Source: VXYK01 sp965221585 (GTDB taxonomy: Bacteria > Actinomycetota > Acidimicrobiia > Acidimicrobiales > Aldehydirespiratoraceae). From it: a stretch of DNA of 64,000 bases. The translations under genes and the position numbers were made by a program. The notes under the pieces are model-generated. The model was not told the origin of the DNA and did not search any database. It saw only the letters and a program-made list of their open reading frames with translations. Below, in pieces: positions 52,725 to 64,000 of the stretch. The stretch covers positions 930,001 to 994,000 of the forward strand of contig OZ244898.1 of NCBI GenBank assembly GCA_965221585.1, read 5' to 3'. Numbering within the stretch: the first letter of the stretch is position 1; each line of letters opens with the position of its first letter.

Positions 52725-52752
52725 ATCCCGTTTGGATACATCCCGTGTGGAT
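52725..52752 (+). repeat. 13-bp direct repeat in the rimP leader
   Basis: ATCCCGTTTGGAT (52725-52737) and ATCCCGTGTGGAT (52740-52752), one mismatch, 2-nt gap. Each unit is itself an ATCC/GGAT mini-hairpin, giving two identical small structures just before the terminator hairpin. Confidence 0.7.
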
Positions 52753-52755
52753 GAG

Positions 52756-52784
52756 GCGTGGCCTTAGGGCCACGCTTTTCTTTT
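52756..52784 (+). terminator. Intrinsic terminator/attenuator in the rimP leader
   Basis: GCGTGGCC (52756-52763), loop TTAG, GGCCACGC (52768-52775), then TTTTCTTTT. The 8-bp GC-rich stem with a U-tract is a textbook rho-independent terminator, lying between the likely promoter at 52700 and the rimP start. It could end ispG read-through, or attenuate the nusA operon. Confidence 0.75.
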
Positions 52785-52837
52785 CTGAAATCGAGCGCTC
52801 GTTACTCAACACCAGGCACACTCGAGGAGGTTCGACA

Positions 52838-53427
52838 ATGGCGATCGTCGACCGGGTTCGTGAACTCGTGACTCCCGTCGTCGAGGCCGAATCCGCGGAT
52901 CTGTACGATGTGGAACACAACGGCGGGGTTCTGCGAGTGCTGGTGGATGTCGAGGGTGGAATCGGCATCGACGATCTGAAACGCATCAGCCGCGCGGTGA
53001 GCCGACGGCTCGACGAAACCGACCCTATGCCGGGCCGGTACACCCTTGAGGTCTCAAGCCCGGGCCTCGAACGGCCGCTGCGCACACCGGAACACTTCCG
53101 TCGCGCGGTGGGGGAGAGCATCAAGGTGAAGACCATGCCGACGCCTGAGGGTGCCCGGCGGCTTGAAGGGACCCTGCTAGGCGCCGACGAAGGCGGGTTC
53201 GACATCGAGACCGACGAGGACCAGTGCCGTGTGCGTTACGACGAAGTGTCAAAGGCCCGGACCGTGTTCGATTGGGGACCGACACCGCGCAGCGGTGGAC
53301 AGCATTCGGCTCGCACACCCAAGGCGAGCCGCGACGGATCGAACAGTACAGATCAGACCAGAACGAACCACTCGACCAGGACTCAGACCAGCACCAATAC
53401 AAGGACCAGCAGGGAGGCCCCAGCATC

Positions 53428-53431
<4 letters not shown>
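52838..53431 (+). CDS. rimP: Ribosome maturation factor RimP
   Basis: 197 residues; helps assemble the 30S subunit. Core: MAIVDRVRELVTPVVEAESA, LYDVEHNGGVLRVLVDVEGG, IGIDDLKRISRAVSRRLDET, YTLEVSSPGLERPLRTPEHF. The last 45 residues are a Ser/Thr/Arg-rich tail outside the family core. The ATG at 52838 has GAGGAGG about 7 nt upstream; the open frame from 52745 would run through the terminator and is rejected. The stop overlaps nusA by 4 nt. Confidence 0.96.
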
Positions 53432-54645
<1,214 letters not shown>

Positions 54646-54665
54646 CACCAGACCGACACTCAGGG

Positions 54666-54718
54666 CGACCCCATGAACAGACGCGAACCCTTGGGAGATC
54701 GGTAGGCTCATGGGGTCG
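54666..54718 (+). other. Large inverted repeat between nusA and infB
   Basis: CGACCCCATGA (54666-54676) and TCATGGGGTCG (54708-54718) form a perfect 11-bp stem with a 31-nt loop. It occupies the 191-nt gap where most actinobacteria carry ylxR. There is no U-tract after it, so simple termination is unlikely; an RNA-processing site or translational control is possible. The rest of the gap to 54836 holds nothing recognisable. Confidence 0.65.
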
Positions 54719-54836
54719 TGGCTGTTCGGACCGTTCGCGTGCCCGCACGAGAGTAGTTGACTCCACGGCTTGTGACGCTCCTGTCACCCACACCTGATAA
54801 AGACCTGAAACAGACCTCAAGGACATTCGCCATAAC

Positions 54837-57776
<2,940 letters not shown>

Positions 57777-57780
57777 CCCC

Positions 57781-58200
57781 ATGGCTCGCAGGCGAAGAGG
57801 GGGCCGGGGTCGTCACACGACATCGTCGAACCCCGCTGCTGCCACGCGGGTCGCGCGGGTCGGGGAGTCGATTCGGCGCATCGTGGCGTCCGAACTCGAG
57901 TTGATCGAAGACGACCGGCTCGATCTGGTTTCGATCACCTCGGTGGATGTCGACCGGGCTCTGCACCGGGCGGTCGTCTGGTTCACCACCCTCGACGGTG
58001 ACGGCGAAGGTGCCGCGGCCGAGGCGTTCGAGGAGTACGCCGGCGATCTGCGTTCCGCTGTTGGATCCCAGGCCCGTCTGCGCCACACCCCCCGCCTCGA
58101 GTTCAGGCCGGACACCGTGGTGCGCTCCGCGGAGCGCATCGAAGAGATTCTGCGCGATGGTCGGGGCGTCGACCAGCAGATTGATGATGACCATAATTGA
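57781..58200 (+). CDS. rbfA: 30S ribosome-binding factor RbfA
   Basis: 139 residues; a KH-like fold that binds the 30S subunit during maturation. Core: RVGESIRRIVASELELIEDD, LVSITSVDVDRALHRAVVWF, RHTPRLEFRPDTVVRSAERI EEIL. The basic N-terminus (MARRRRGGRGRH) and the short acidic tail are extensions. ATG 57781 directly follows the infB stop, and the TGA overlaps the truB start. Confidence 0.95.
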   Translation: MARRRRGGRGRHTTSSNPAAATRVARVGESIRRIVASELELIEDDRLDLVSITSVDVDRALHRAVVWFTTLDGDGEGAAAEAFEEYAGDLRSAVGSQARLRHTPRLEFRPDTVVRSAERIEEILRDGRGVDQQIDDDHN

Positions 58201-59195
58201 TGTTGACCGAAACGGGTCCGGCGATGCCCCCTGAGGTGGATCACCCAGTTTCGGAACCAACTCCGCAGGCGACTGGGGCCGGGGCGCCTCATGGTGTCGT
58301 GGTGATCGACAAACCGGCGGGTTGGACCAGTCACGACATCGTTGCGAAGTCGCGCGGCGTGTTGGGCACGCGCAAGATCGGACACTCGGGCACGCTCGAC
58401 CCCGCGGCTACAGGGGTTCTGGTGCTCGGTGTGGGCAGAGCGACTCGCCTGTTGCGCTTCCTGACGGAGCTGCCGAAGTCGTATATCGGCGAGATTGTCC
58501 TTGGAGTCGAGACCTCCACCCTCGACGCGCAGGGCGACGTCTGTGCAAGCCACGACATGTCCGCGGTTACCGACGAGCAGGTACGCGAAGCCGCTAGAGG
58601 CTTCATCGGTCCGATAATGCAGGTCCCTCCAATGGTCTCGGCTGTCAAGGTTGGCGGCAAGCGGCTCTATGAACTGGCTCGTCAAGGAAAGGAAGTCGAA
58701 CGCAGCGCACGCCGAGTGGAGGTGTACCGCTACGAGCTTGAACCGATCGCTGAGGAACCCGGCGTTTGGCGCTGCACCGTCGACTGTTCGTCGGGTACCT
58801 ACATCAGGTCCCTGGCAGCCGACCTCGGAGCAGCATTGGGTGGGGGTGCGCACCTGCGCTCGCTGAGGCGCGTAGCGGTGGGTGGGTTCACCCTTGAGGG
58901 GGCCGGCACGGTCGAGGCCCCCGTTCTGAGGCCCGTCGCTGATGCGGTCGCTCATCTGCCGACATGCGTGGTCAGCGACGATACAGCGATTCGAGTCAGC
59001 CACGGTCAGGTGCTCGACCCTGGGGTGCTGGGGGTGCCGGGTGAATCGAGTGTGTCCAAACGGGGCGAGCTCGACGAAGGCCCATGGGCTGTGGTCGATT
59101 CTGCAGGGGAGTTGCTTGCCGTGTACGGACCGAGCCGCGGCCGCGCCAAGCCCTTGGTCGTGATGTCCGGGGCGGCTGCGCCGCCTAAGCCCTGA
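58200..59195 (+). CDS. truB: tRNA pseudouridine-55 synthase TruB
   Basis: 331 residues. The catalytic Asp is in GHSGTLDPAATGVL; GVVVIDKPAGWTSHDIV and PPMVSAVKVGGKRLYELARQG are family motifs, and VDCSSGTYIRSLAADLG is the KIM-like C-terminal motif. It makes pseudouridine 55 in the T-loop of tRNAs. The N-terminal 25 residues are non-conserved. The ATG at 58200 overlaps the rbfA stop by 1 nt. Confidence 0.96.
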   Translation: MLTETGPAMPPEVDHPVSEPTPQATGAGAPHGVVVIDKPAGWTSHDIVAKSRGVLGTRKIGHSGTLDPAATGVLVLGVGRATRLLRFLTELPKSYIGEIVLGVETSTLDAQGDVCASHDMSAVTDEQVREAARGFIGPIMQVPPMVSAVKVGGKRLYELARQGKEVERSARRVEVYRYELEPIAEEPGVWRCTVDCSSGTYIRSLAADLGAALGGGAHLRSLRRVAVGGFTLEGAGTVEAPVLRPVADAVAHLPTCVVSDDTAIRVSHGQVLDPGVLGVPGESSVSKRGELDEGPWAVVDSAGELLAVYGPSRGRAKPLVVMSGAAAPPKP

Positions 59196-59220
59196 GCCCC
59201 TGTACCGTTGGGGGTCCGCA

Positions 59221-60177
59221 GTGAGCAGTCCTATGAAGATCCTCTACGACCAAGACGACCATTTGCCCGCGGCGATCTCCGTCGCGTCGACGATCGGAGT
59301 CTTCGACGGTGTGCACGTGGGGCACCAGGAGGTGTTCCGCATGGTCCGAGTCGTAGCGGACCGACTCGACGTCGCCTCGGCGGTGGTGACCTTCGACAAC
59401 CATCCAGCCCATGTCGTGCGGCCCCGAAGCGCCCCCCGCCTGCTGACGACGTTGGAGCAGAAGCTGGAACTGATCGACGCCCAGGGGATCGACTACGCCT
59501 ACGTGGTCCATTTCGATGCCGAACGAGCCGGCACCCATCCAGACGTTTTCGTCGAGCAGGTCTTTGTCGACGCCCTTCACGCCAAGGCCATCGTTGTCGG
59601 CGAGGACTTCCACTTCGGCAGGGGTCGCAGCGGCAACGTCGAGGCGCTACGCCAGATCGGAGAGGAGTGGGACTTCGAGGTGCATGCCCTAGAGCTGATC
59701 CAACACAGTGACGAGGCCCGGGAACCGGTCTCGTCGACCAAGATCCGCCGGGCTCTGGCAGGTGGAGACGTGGCGCGCGCCGCGGCGATGCTAGGCCGCC
59801 CCTACGAGGTGCGCGGCACCGTGCAGGAAGGTGACCGGCGCGGACAGTTGATCGGTTTTCCGACGGCCAATATCCCGGTGACGAAGACGATGGCATGGCC
59901 CGCCGATGCGGTGTACGCCGGGTGGTGCGACCTGCCCGACGGCAGTCGCCATCCGTGCGCGATCAACATCGGTCGGCGGCCGACGTTCTACGAGCACGCA
60001 GAGCAGTCGCTGCTCGAAGCGCACCTGATCGATTTCGACGGTGATCTGTACGGTGTCGGTGTGGCTGTCTCGTTTGTGGCTTTCCTGCGCAGCGAGCGTA
60101 AGTTCGAGGGGATCGACCAACTTGCCAAGCAGCTGAAGAATGACGTTGACGATGCTCGAAAGCTCCTCAAAGGGTGA
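59221..60177 (+). CDS. ribF: Bifunctional riboflavin kinase/FAD synthetase RibF
   Basis: 318 residues making FMN and FAD. N-terminal adenylyltransferase: IGVFDGVHVGHQEVFRM (HxGH-like) and the SSTKIRRALAGGDV region. C-terminal flavokinase: VQEGDRRGQLIGFPTANIPV and YAGWCDLPDGSRHPCAINIG. GTG 59221 has a G-rich stretch upstream; ATG 59233 is an alternative start. The stop overlaps ribA. Confidence 0.95.
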   Translation: MSSPMKILYDQDDHLPAAISVASTIGVFDGVHVGHQEVFRMVRVVADRLDVASAVVTFDNHPAHVVRPRSAPRLLTTLEQKLELIDAQGIDYAYVVHFDAERAGTHPDVFVEQVFVDALHAKAIVVGEDFHFGRGRSGNVEALRQIGEEWDFEVHALELIQHSDEAREPVSSTKIRRALAGGDVARAAAMLGRPYEVRGTVQEGDRRGQLIGFPTANIPVTKTMAWPADAVYAGWCDLPDGSRHPCAINIGRRPTFYEHAEQSLLEAHLIDFDGDLYGVGVAVSFVAFLRSERKFEGIDQLAKQLKNDVDDARKLLKG

Positions 60178-60791
60178 TGACTCAAGACACCAAGACTGTT
60201 GAACATTTTGCTGCGGCTCGGGTACCCACGAGCTATGGCAGTTTCGTGGCCCACGTCTATCGGACCGTTGCCGAAGGAGAAGAGCACATCGCCTATGTGA
60301 TGGGTGACGTCGAGGGCGGTGTACCCCCGCTCGTGCGGATGCACAGTGAATGCTTGACAGGCGATCTGCTGGGGTCGATTCGTTGCGACTGCGGTCAACA
60401 GCTTCGTGCCGCGTTGGCAATGATCGCCGAGGAGGGCAGAGGGGTTCTCGTCTATCTGCGGGGCCACGAAGGACGTGGTATCGGTATCGGACACAAGATT
60501 CGTGCCTACGCCCTGCAGGACGGTGGGCTCGACACCGTCGAGGCCAACGAGGCGCAGGGACTTCCGATCGACTCTCGGACCTACGGCGTGGGCGCGAGCA
60601 TCCTGGTTGATCTCGGTGTCACCGAGATGCGTCTGATGACCAACAACCCGATGAAGCTCGACAGTCTGGAGGACTTCAACCTCAAGATCACCGAGCGGAT
60701 CCCGATCGAGATCGAGTCGAACCCCGAGAACGTGCGGTACCTCAAGACCAAGCGGGACCGGCTGGGCCACACGCTCACTGCTGCGCTCTGA
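60177..60791 (+). CDS. ribA: GTP cyclohydrolase II
   Basis: 204 residues; the first step of riboflavin synthesis from GTP. Zinc ligands in SECLTGDLLGSIRCDCGQQL, then LRGHEGRGIGIGHKI and the GVGASILVDLGVTEMRLMTN segment. It is a stand-alone enzyme without the RibB domain common in actinobacteria. ATG 60177 overlaps the ribF stop; GTG 60174 is possible. Pairing with ribF puts flavin supply in the translation operon. Its last 17 nt overlap the convergent pepN gene. Confidence 0.95.
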   Translation: MTQDTKTVEHFAAARVPTSYGSFVAHVYRTVAEGEEHIAYVMGDVEGGVPPLVRMHSECLTGDLLGSIRCDCGQQLRAALAMIAEEGRGVLVYLRGHEGRGIGIGHKIRAYALQDGGLDTVEANEAQGLPIDSRTYGVGASILVDLGVTEMRLMTNNPMKLDSLEDFNLKITERIPIEIESNPENVRYLKTKRDRLGHTLTAAL

Positions 60792-63324
60792 GCCCGATTC
60801 CCGACCGCTGTACTCGGGTGCGGAACGCTGCGTTGACGCGTTGACGTTCCAGGTGCTGGGCGACCTGTTTCGCCCCCTGCGGCACGGGATGGGAGGCAAG
60901 GAAGTCGGCCACTGCGGCCACCTGCTCGGTGGTGTCGAGCATCACGATCCCTTCGAGCATCCGTGCGACTGAATTGCTCGGGAAGCTGTCTGCGAGCCGA
61001 TCCCAATGCGAGGCCACAAAGGCCCAGACATGGCCGCCTACGTGTTGATTGATCAGCGCGCGGCGGATCAGGTAGGGCCCGTCCTGAGTCCGTATCTCGC
61101 CCGAGACGATGGCTTCGAGCAGCTCGTCCATCAGCGTCGTGTCCCGAAAGTCTGCGAGCGCCCGCAGGTTCCGCTGCTCGGTCTGGGGGTCCGGCGCCTG
61201 TCTTGAAGCGGAGCGGATCTCGTCGAAGTCGGCGCGTGTGCCGTGGTGCGCGACCACGGTCAGGGCCGCAGTGGCCAGCGTTGCATCGCGGTGGTGACGC
61301 AGCTGAGGTGAGGCGGCGATGATCTCAGGATCGTCGGCGACTGTTCCGAGCAGCGCCACGAGCGTGGCGCGCAGTTCGCGAACCCGGCCGTCGTCACTGT
61401 CGTCGGGTTGAAGGCCGATCCGGTCCAGGGCAAGGTTCGCGAGCACGCGCACCCGCTCGTTGAACCCCAGGACACTGGTGGGTTCGTCGTTGACCAGTCG
61501 TTTGAGATGACCGAGCGCTCCGGCGAGAGCCTGCCAGACTGTGAGATCATCTTCGTCGACGAATCCCAGGGCCGTCTCGAGGAACGCCTGCGCGCTGAGT
61601 TCTCCGGCGACGGTGAGTGCCCAGGCGTCGTCGAGGACGGCGTGGCGTTCGCTCGGTGTGAGGTCGCCCGACACCGCCGCCGCGATTGCCCTTCGGGTAG
61701 GACGAACCCTGAAGAATCCGGACGAGTCGGCGTTGGCGGTCACGATGTCCTCTACGGAGTGACCGGTGAGGGTTGCCGCCGGCCCGTCGAGGAGGAATCT
61801 CTGCTCGACGCCGTCTTCGTGACCGCTGCGGTGAGCGCGGATGCGCAGGGGCACAGACCAGCTCTGGTCGTTGGATTCACTCTGGTCGAGTGTGAAGTGA
61901 CGCTGTGAGACCGAGACTCCGTGTGCCGTTTCGGTCAACTCGACGAGCGGGTAGCCGCCCTGATAGATCCAGCCGTCCATGATCCGGCGCACCCCTTCGC
62001 CGCTGGTGGCTTCCAGACAATCCCAGAGGTCGCTGGTGTCGGTGTTGGCGTATGCGTGGGTTGACAGGTAGTGGCGCACCCCGTCGCGGAATCGTTCGAC
62101 GCCGAGATACTGCTCCAGCATTCGAACCAGCGAGGCTCCCTTCTCGTAGGTGAGAATGTCGAACATGCCCTCAGCTTCGGCAGGGTTTCGCACGGGATAC
62201 TCGATCGGGCGGGTGGAGCCGAGCGCGTCGGTGGCGTAGGCCGCTGAACGTCCGCGGCTGAATGTGGTCCACACCTGCCAGTCGGGCCGGTAGGCGTCGG
62301 TGCAGGCAGTTTCCATGAAGGTGGCGAACGCCTCGTTCAACCAGATCCCCTCCCACCACTTCATTGTCACCAGGTCGCCGAACCACATGTGAGCGAGTTC
62401 GTGGTTGATGACCGCGGCTGCTGTCTGCAGTTCGGGCTGAGTGGCGGTTTCCGGGTCGATCAGTAGGAGCACCTCGCGGAAGGTGATACAGCCGAGGTTC
62501 TCCATGGCCCCCGAAGCGAAGTCGGGGATGGCCACGAGATCGACCTTGTCGGACGGGTAGGGGATCGCGTAGTAGTCCGAGAACCAGCGCAACCCGTGCG
62601 ACGCGACGTCGAGCGCGTATGGCGTGAGGTGGTCGCGTCCCGGCCGATGCACGACACGGACCGGTACGCCGTCGACATCTACCGGGTCGGTGATCTCCAA
62701 GGGGCCCACCACGAAGGCCACGAGATACGTCGACATCGGCATCGTCTCCGCGAAGGTGACTCTGCGCCTGTTGGGGTCCGGGAACGATTCGCGAACCACC
62801 CCGGTGTTGGAGACCGCCAGATGCTCCTGGTTGACCACCAGCGTTGTGGCGAAGGTGGCCTTGTATGCCGGTTCGTCCCAGCAGGGGAAGGCTCTGCGGG
62901 CGTCGGTCGATTCGAACTGGGTGGTGGCGATGGTGTGTGAGGTTCCGTCGTCGTCTTGGTAGGTGGACCGGTAGAAGCCCCGGAGACGGTCATTCAGGAT
63001 CCCCGAGAAGGTCAACTCGATATGGGCCGGGCCGGCTGGGATATCGGTTGTGAGAGCGAGGTGCAGCCGCTCGGTGTCGGCGTCGAGGTGATGCTCGGGG
63101 ACGATCCGGGTGCCGTCGCCGAGTTGGATCGAAGCGGAGGAGATCTCCAGTTCCGCAGCGTTGCAGACGATCTCGTCGGTTGCCTCGAGAATCTCCACAT
63201 CGATCACCACGGATCCGAAGAACGTGGCCGCGTCAAGGTCGGGTTCCAACTCAAGTTGGTAGCGGTTGGGTACGACGTGGGAGGGGAGTCGGGGATCGGG
63301 CTGGGTCATGGGGTCCTGGCTCAT
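60775..63324 (-). CDS. pepN: Aminopeptidase N (M1 family)
   Basis: 849 residues, the size of actinobacterial PepN. The zinc site HEXXH-x18-E is INHELAHMWFGD with the Glu in WLNEAF (about 308-331). The exopeptidase motif appears as SGAMENLGCITFRE. The C-terminal half is the helical ERAP1-like domain. It removes N-terminal residues from peptides in the cytoplasm. Start ATG 63324 (MSQDPMTQ) or 63309; the longer frame to 63693 overlaps the divergent kinase gene and is rejected. Confidence 0.95.
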   Translation of the reverse strand: MSQDPMTQPDPRLPSHVVPNRYQLELEPDLDAATFFGSVVIDVEILEATDEIVCNAAELEISSASIQLGDGTRIVPEHHLDADTERLHLALTTDIPAGPAHIELTFSGILNDRLRGFYRSTYQDDDGTSHTIATTQFESTDARRAFPCWDEPAYKATFATTLVVNQEHLAVSNTGVVRESFPDPNRRRVTFAETMPMSTYLVAFVVGPLEITDPVDVDGVPVRVVHRPGRDHLTPYALDVASHGLRWFSDYYAIPYPSDKVDLVAIPDFASGAMENLGCITFREVLLLIDPETATQPELQTAAAVINHELAHMWFGDLVTMKWWEGIWLNEAFATFMETACTDAYRPDWQVWTTFSRGRSAAYATDALGSTRPIEYPVRNPAEAEGMFDILTYEKGASLVRMLEQYLGVERFRDGVRHYLSTHAYANTDTSDLWDCLEATSGEGVRRIMDGWIYQGGYPLVELTETAHGVSVSQRHFTLDQSESNDQSWSVPLRIRAHRSGHEDGVEQRFLLDGPAATLTGHSVEDIVTANADSSGFFRVRPTRRAIAAAVSGDLTPSERHAVLDDAWALTVAGELSAQAFLETALGFVDEDDLTVWQALAGALGHLKRLVNDEPTSVLGFNERVRVLANLALDRIGLQPDDSDDGRVRELRATLVALLGTVADDPEIIAASPQLRHHRDATLATAALTVVAHHGTRADFDEIRSASRQAPDPQTEQRNLRALADFRDTTLMDELLEAIVSGEIRTQDGPYLIRRALINQHVGGHVWAFVASHWDRLADSFPSNSVARMLEGIVMLDTTEQVAAVADFLASHPVPQGAKQVAQHLERQRVNAAFRTRVQRSGIGLRAQQ

Positions 63325-63414
63325 GAGGTAATTTGTATCGGCTAAACTCCGTGGTCTTGCCAGTTCGCACCAGCTTGCACGAGAAGTGCCAGTAGAGGCC
63401 ATGGAGCAGTGACC

Positions 63415-64000
63415 ATGGAGCCGAGCCTCGATGTCGTCGGTGTGGGCAATTCCATCGTCGATGTGATCGCGAAGGTCGACGACGGTTTCATTGAGGCGCA
63501 CGGCCTGGCCAAGGGCGCGATGACCCTGATCGATCAGGAGCGGGCGACATCGTTGTACACGGTGATGCCACCAGCGTTGGAGATTTCGGGTGGTTCGGCT
63601 GCGAACACTGTCGCTGGGGTGGCGAGTTTCGGCGGCTCGGCCGCGTACATCGGCAAGGTGCGCGACGATCAACTCGGGGAGGTGTTCGCCCATGACCTGC
63701 GCGCGGCGGGGGTTGGATTCGATGTGCCGCTCGCCAGAGAGGGGCCGCCGACCGGCCGAAGCCTCATTCAGGTGACGCCGGACGCCGAGCGCACCATGAA
63801 CACGTTCTTGGGGATGAGCACCCTGCTCGAACCGGCGGACGTCGACGCGGACCTAGTCGTGGATGCAGCGATCACCTACTGCGAGGGGTACCTGTGGGAT
63901 GTCGATGTGGCCAAGGCGGCGATCCGCTTCGCCATGGATGCCGCCTCGGACGCGGGCCGCCTCGTCTCGCTCACTCTCTCGGATTCGTTCTGTGTGGACA
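63415..64000 (+). CDS. PfkB-family carbohydrate/nucleoside kinase (partial, cut by window end)
   Basis: 195 codons are visible. The start MEPSLDVVGVGNSIVDVIAK and the GGSAANTVAGVASFGGSAAY motif mark the PfkB/ribokinase fold; the general pattern leans to adenosine kinase-like members, but the catalytic GxGD motif lies beyond the window. ATG 63415 has GGAG 8 nt upstream; GTG 63409 is an alternative. Divergent from pepN. Confidence 0.85.
   Translation, partial: MEPSLDVVGVGNSIVDVIAKVDDGFIEAHGLAKGAMTLIDQERATSLYTVMPPALEISGGSAANTVAGVASFGGSAAYIGKVRDDQLGEVFAHDLRAAGVGFDVPLAREGPPTGRSLIQVTPDAERTMNTFLGMSTLLEPADVDADLVVDAAITYCEGYLWDVDVAKAAIRFAMDAASDAGRLVSLTLSDSFCVD

Noticed and set aside
52745..52837. Longer RimP starting at 52745
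   Set aside because: The extension encodes the terminator hairpin, while MAIVDRV at 52838 has a strong ribosome-binding site.
54718..54756. Remnant of ylxR (VAVRTVRVPARE then stop) after nusA
   Set aside because: It vaguely recalls the YlxR start but lacks its cysteines and ends after 12 codons. Too weak to call a pseudogene.

Overview
The window is compact, GC-rich, and reads as a high-GC actinobacterium, most likely class Acidimicrobiia (inference from gene content, no search run). Supporting signs are the actinobacterial translation operon rimP-nusA-infB-rbfA-truB-ribF, an F420-type LLM oxidoreductase, an XRE regulator paired with an HBHA-like Lys/Ala/Pro-tailed protein, a SigE-type ECF sigma factor, HAD-acyltransferase fusions, and many genes with a TANNNT element 6-8 nt before the start codon, as expected of leaderless mRNAs. 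No gap between genes exceeds about 200 bases. There is no sign of phage, transposon or CRISPR.

Layout. 1-3870: partial LysR regulator, HAD-PlsC fusion, and an unrecognised membrane protein with an Hsp70-like N-terminus. 3894-8532: aconitase, then an ECF sigma factor coupled to a membrane protein that is probably its anti-sigma or sensor, with an ECF-type promoter in front. 8598-15194: LLM oxidoreductase, then a tightly overlapping lipid operon (fatty acyl-CoA reductase-HAD fusion, LarA-like protein, PlsC-type acyltransferase) facing a TetR gene across a perfect operator. 15214-17148: zinc-ribbon protein, amidase, tRNA-Val(CAC). 17181-23072: complete five-gene peptide-type ABC importer. 23148-27565: succinate-semialdehyde-type dehydrogenase, EamA exporter, VOC protein, XRE/HBHA-like pair behind two matched operators, ComF-like protein.

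27553-28179 holds the most notable gene: a DsbA/FrnE-like thiol oxidoreductase whose first active-site cysteine codon is an in-frame TGA, followed at the right distance by a bacterial SECIS-like hairpin. It is therefore probably a selenoprotein (U-P-W-C) that simple ORF calling splits in two. 28237-32248 is a carnitine/gamma-butyrobetaine catabolic operon (HIBADH-type dehydrogenase, gamma-butyrobetaine dioxygenase, BKACE enzyme, L-carnitine dehydrogenase). 32321-39154: FNT channel, amidohydrolase, sulfatase and a pair of acyl-CoA dehydrogenases. 39224-45358: giant alpha-2-macroglobulin-like protein without the thioester motif.

45379-51285 (minus strand) is an acyl-CoA catabolic operon with two CoA transferases, two acyl-CoA dehydrogenases and two small hotdog dehydratases, laid out like side-chain-degradation operons that build heteromeric enzymes. 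51391-60791: ispG, a structured leader, rimP-nusA-infB-rbfA-truB-ribF-ribA (no ylxR between nusA and infB; a large inverted repeat lies there instead). 60775-63324: aminopeptidase N (minus). From 63415: a PfkB-family kinase cut by the window end.
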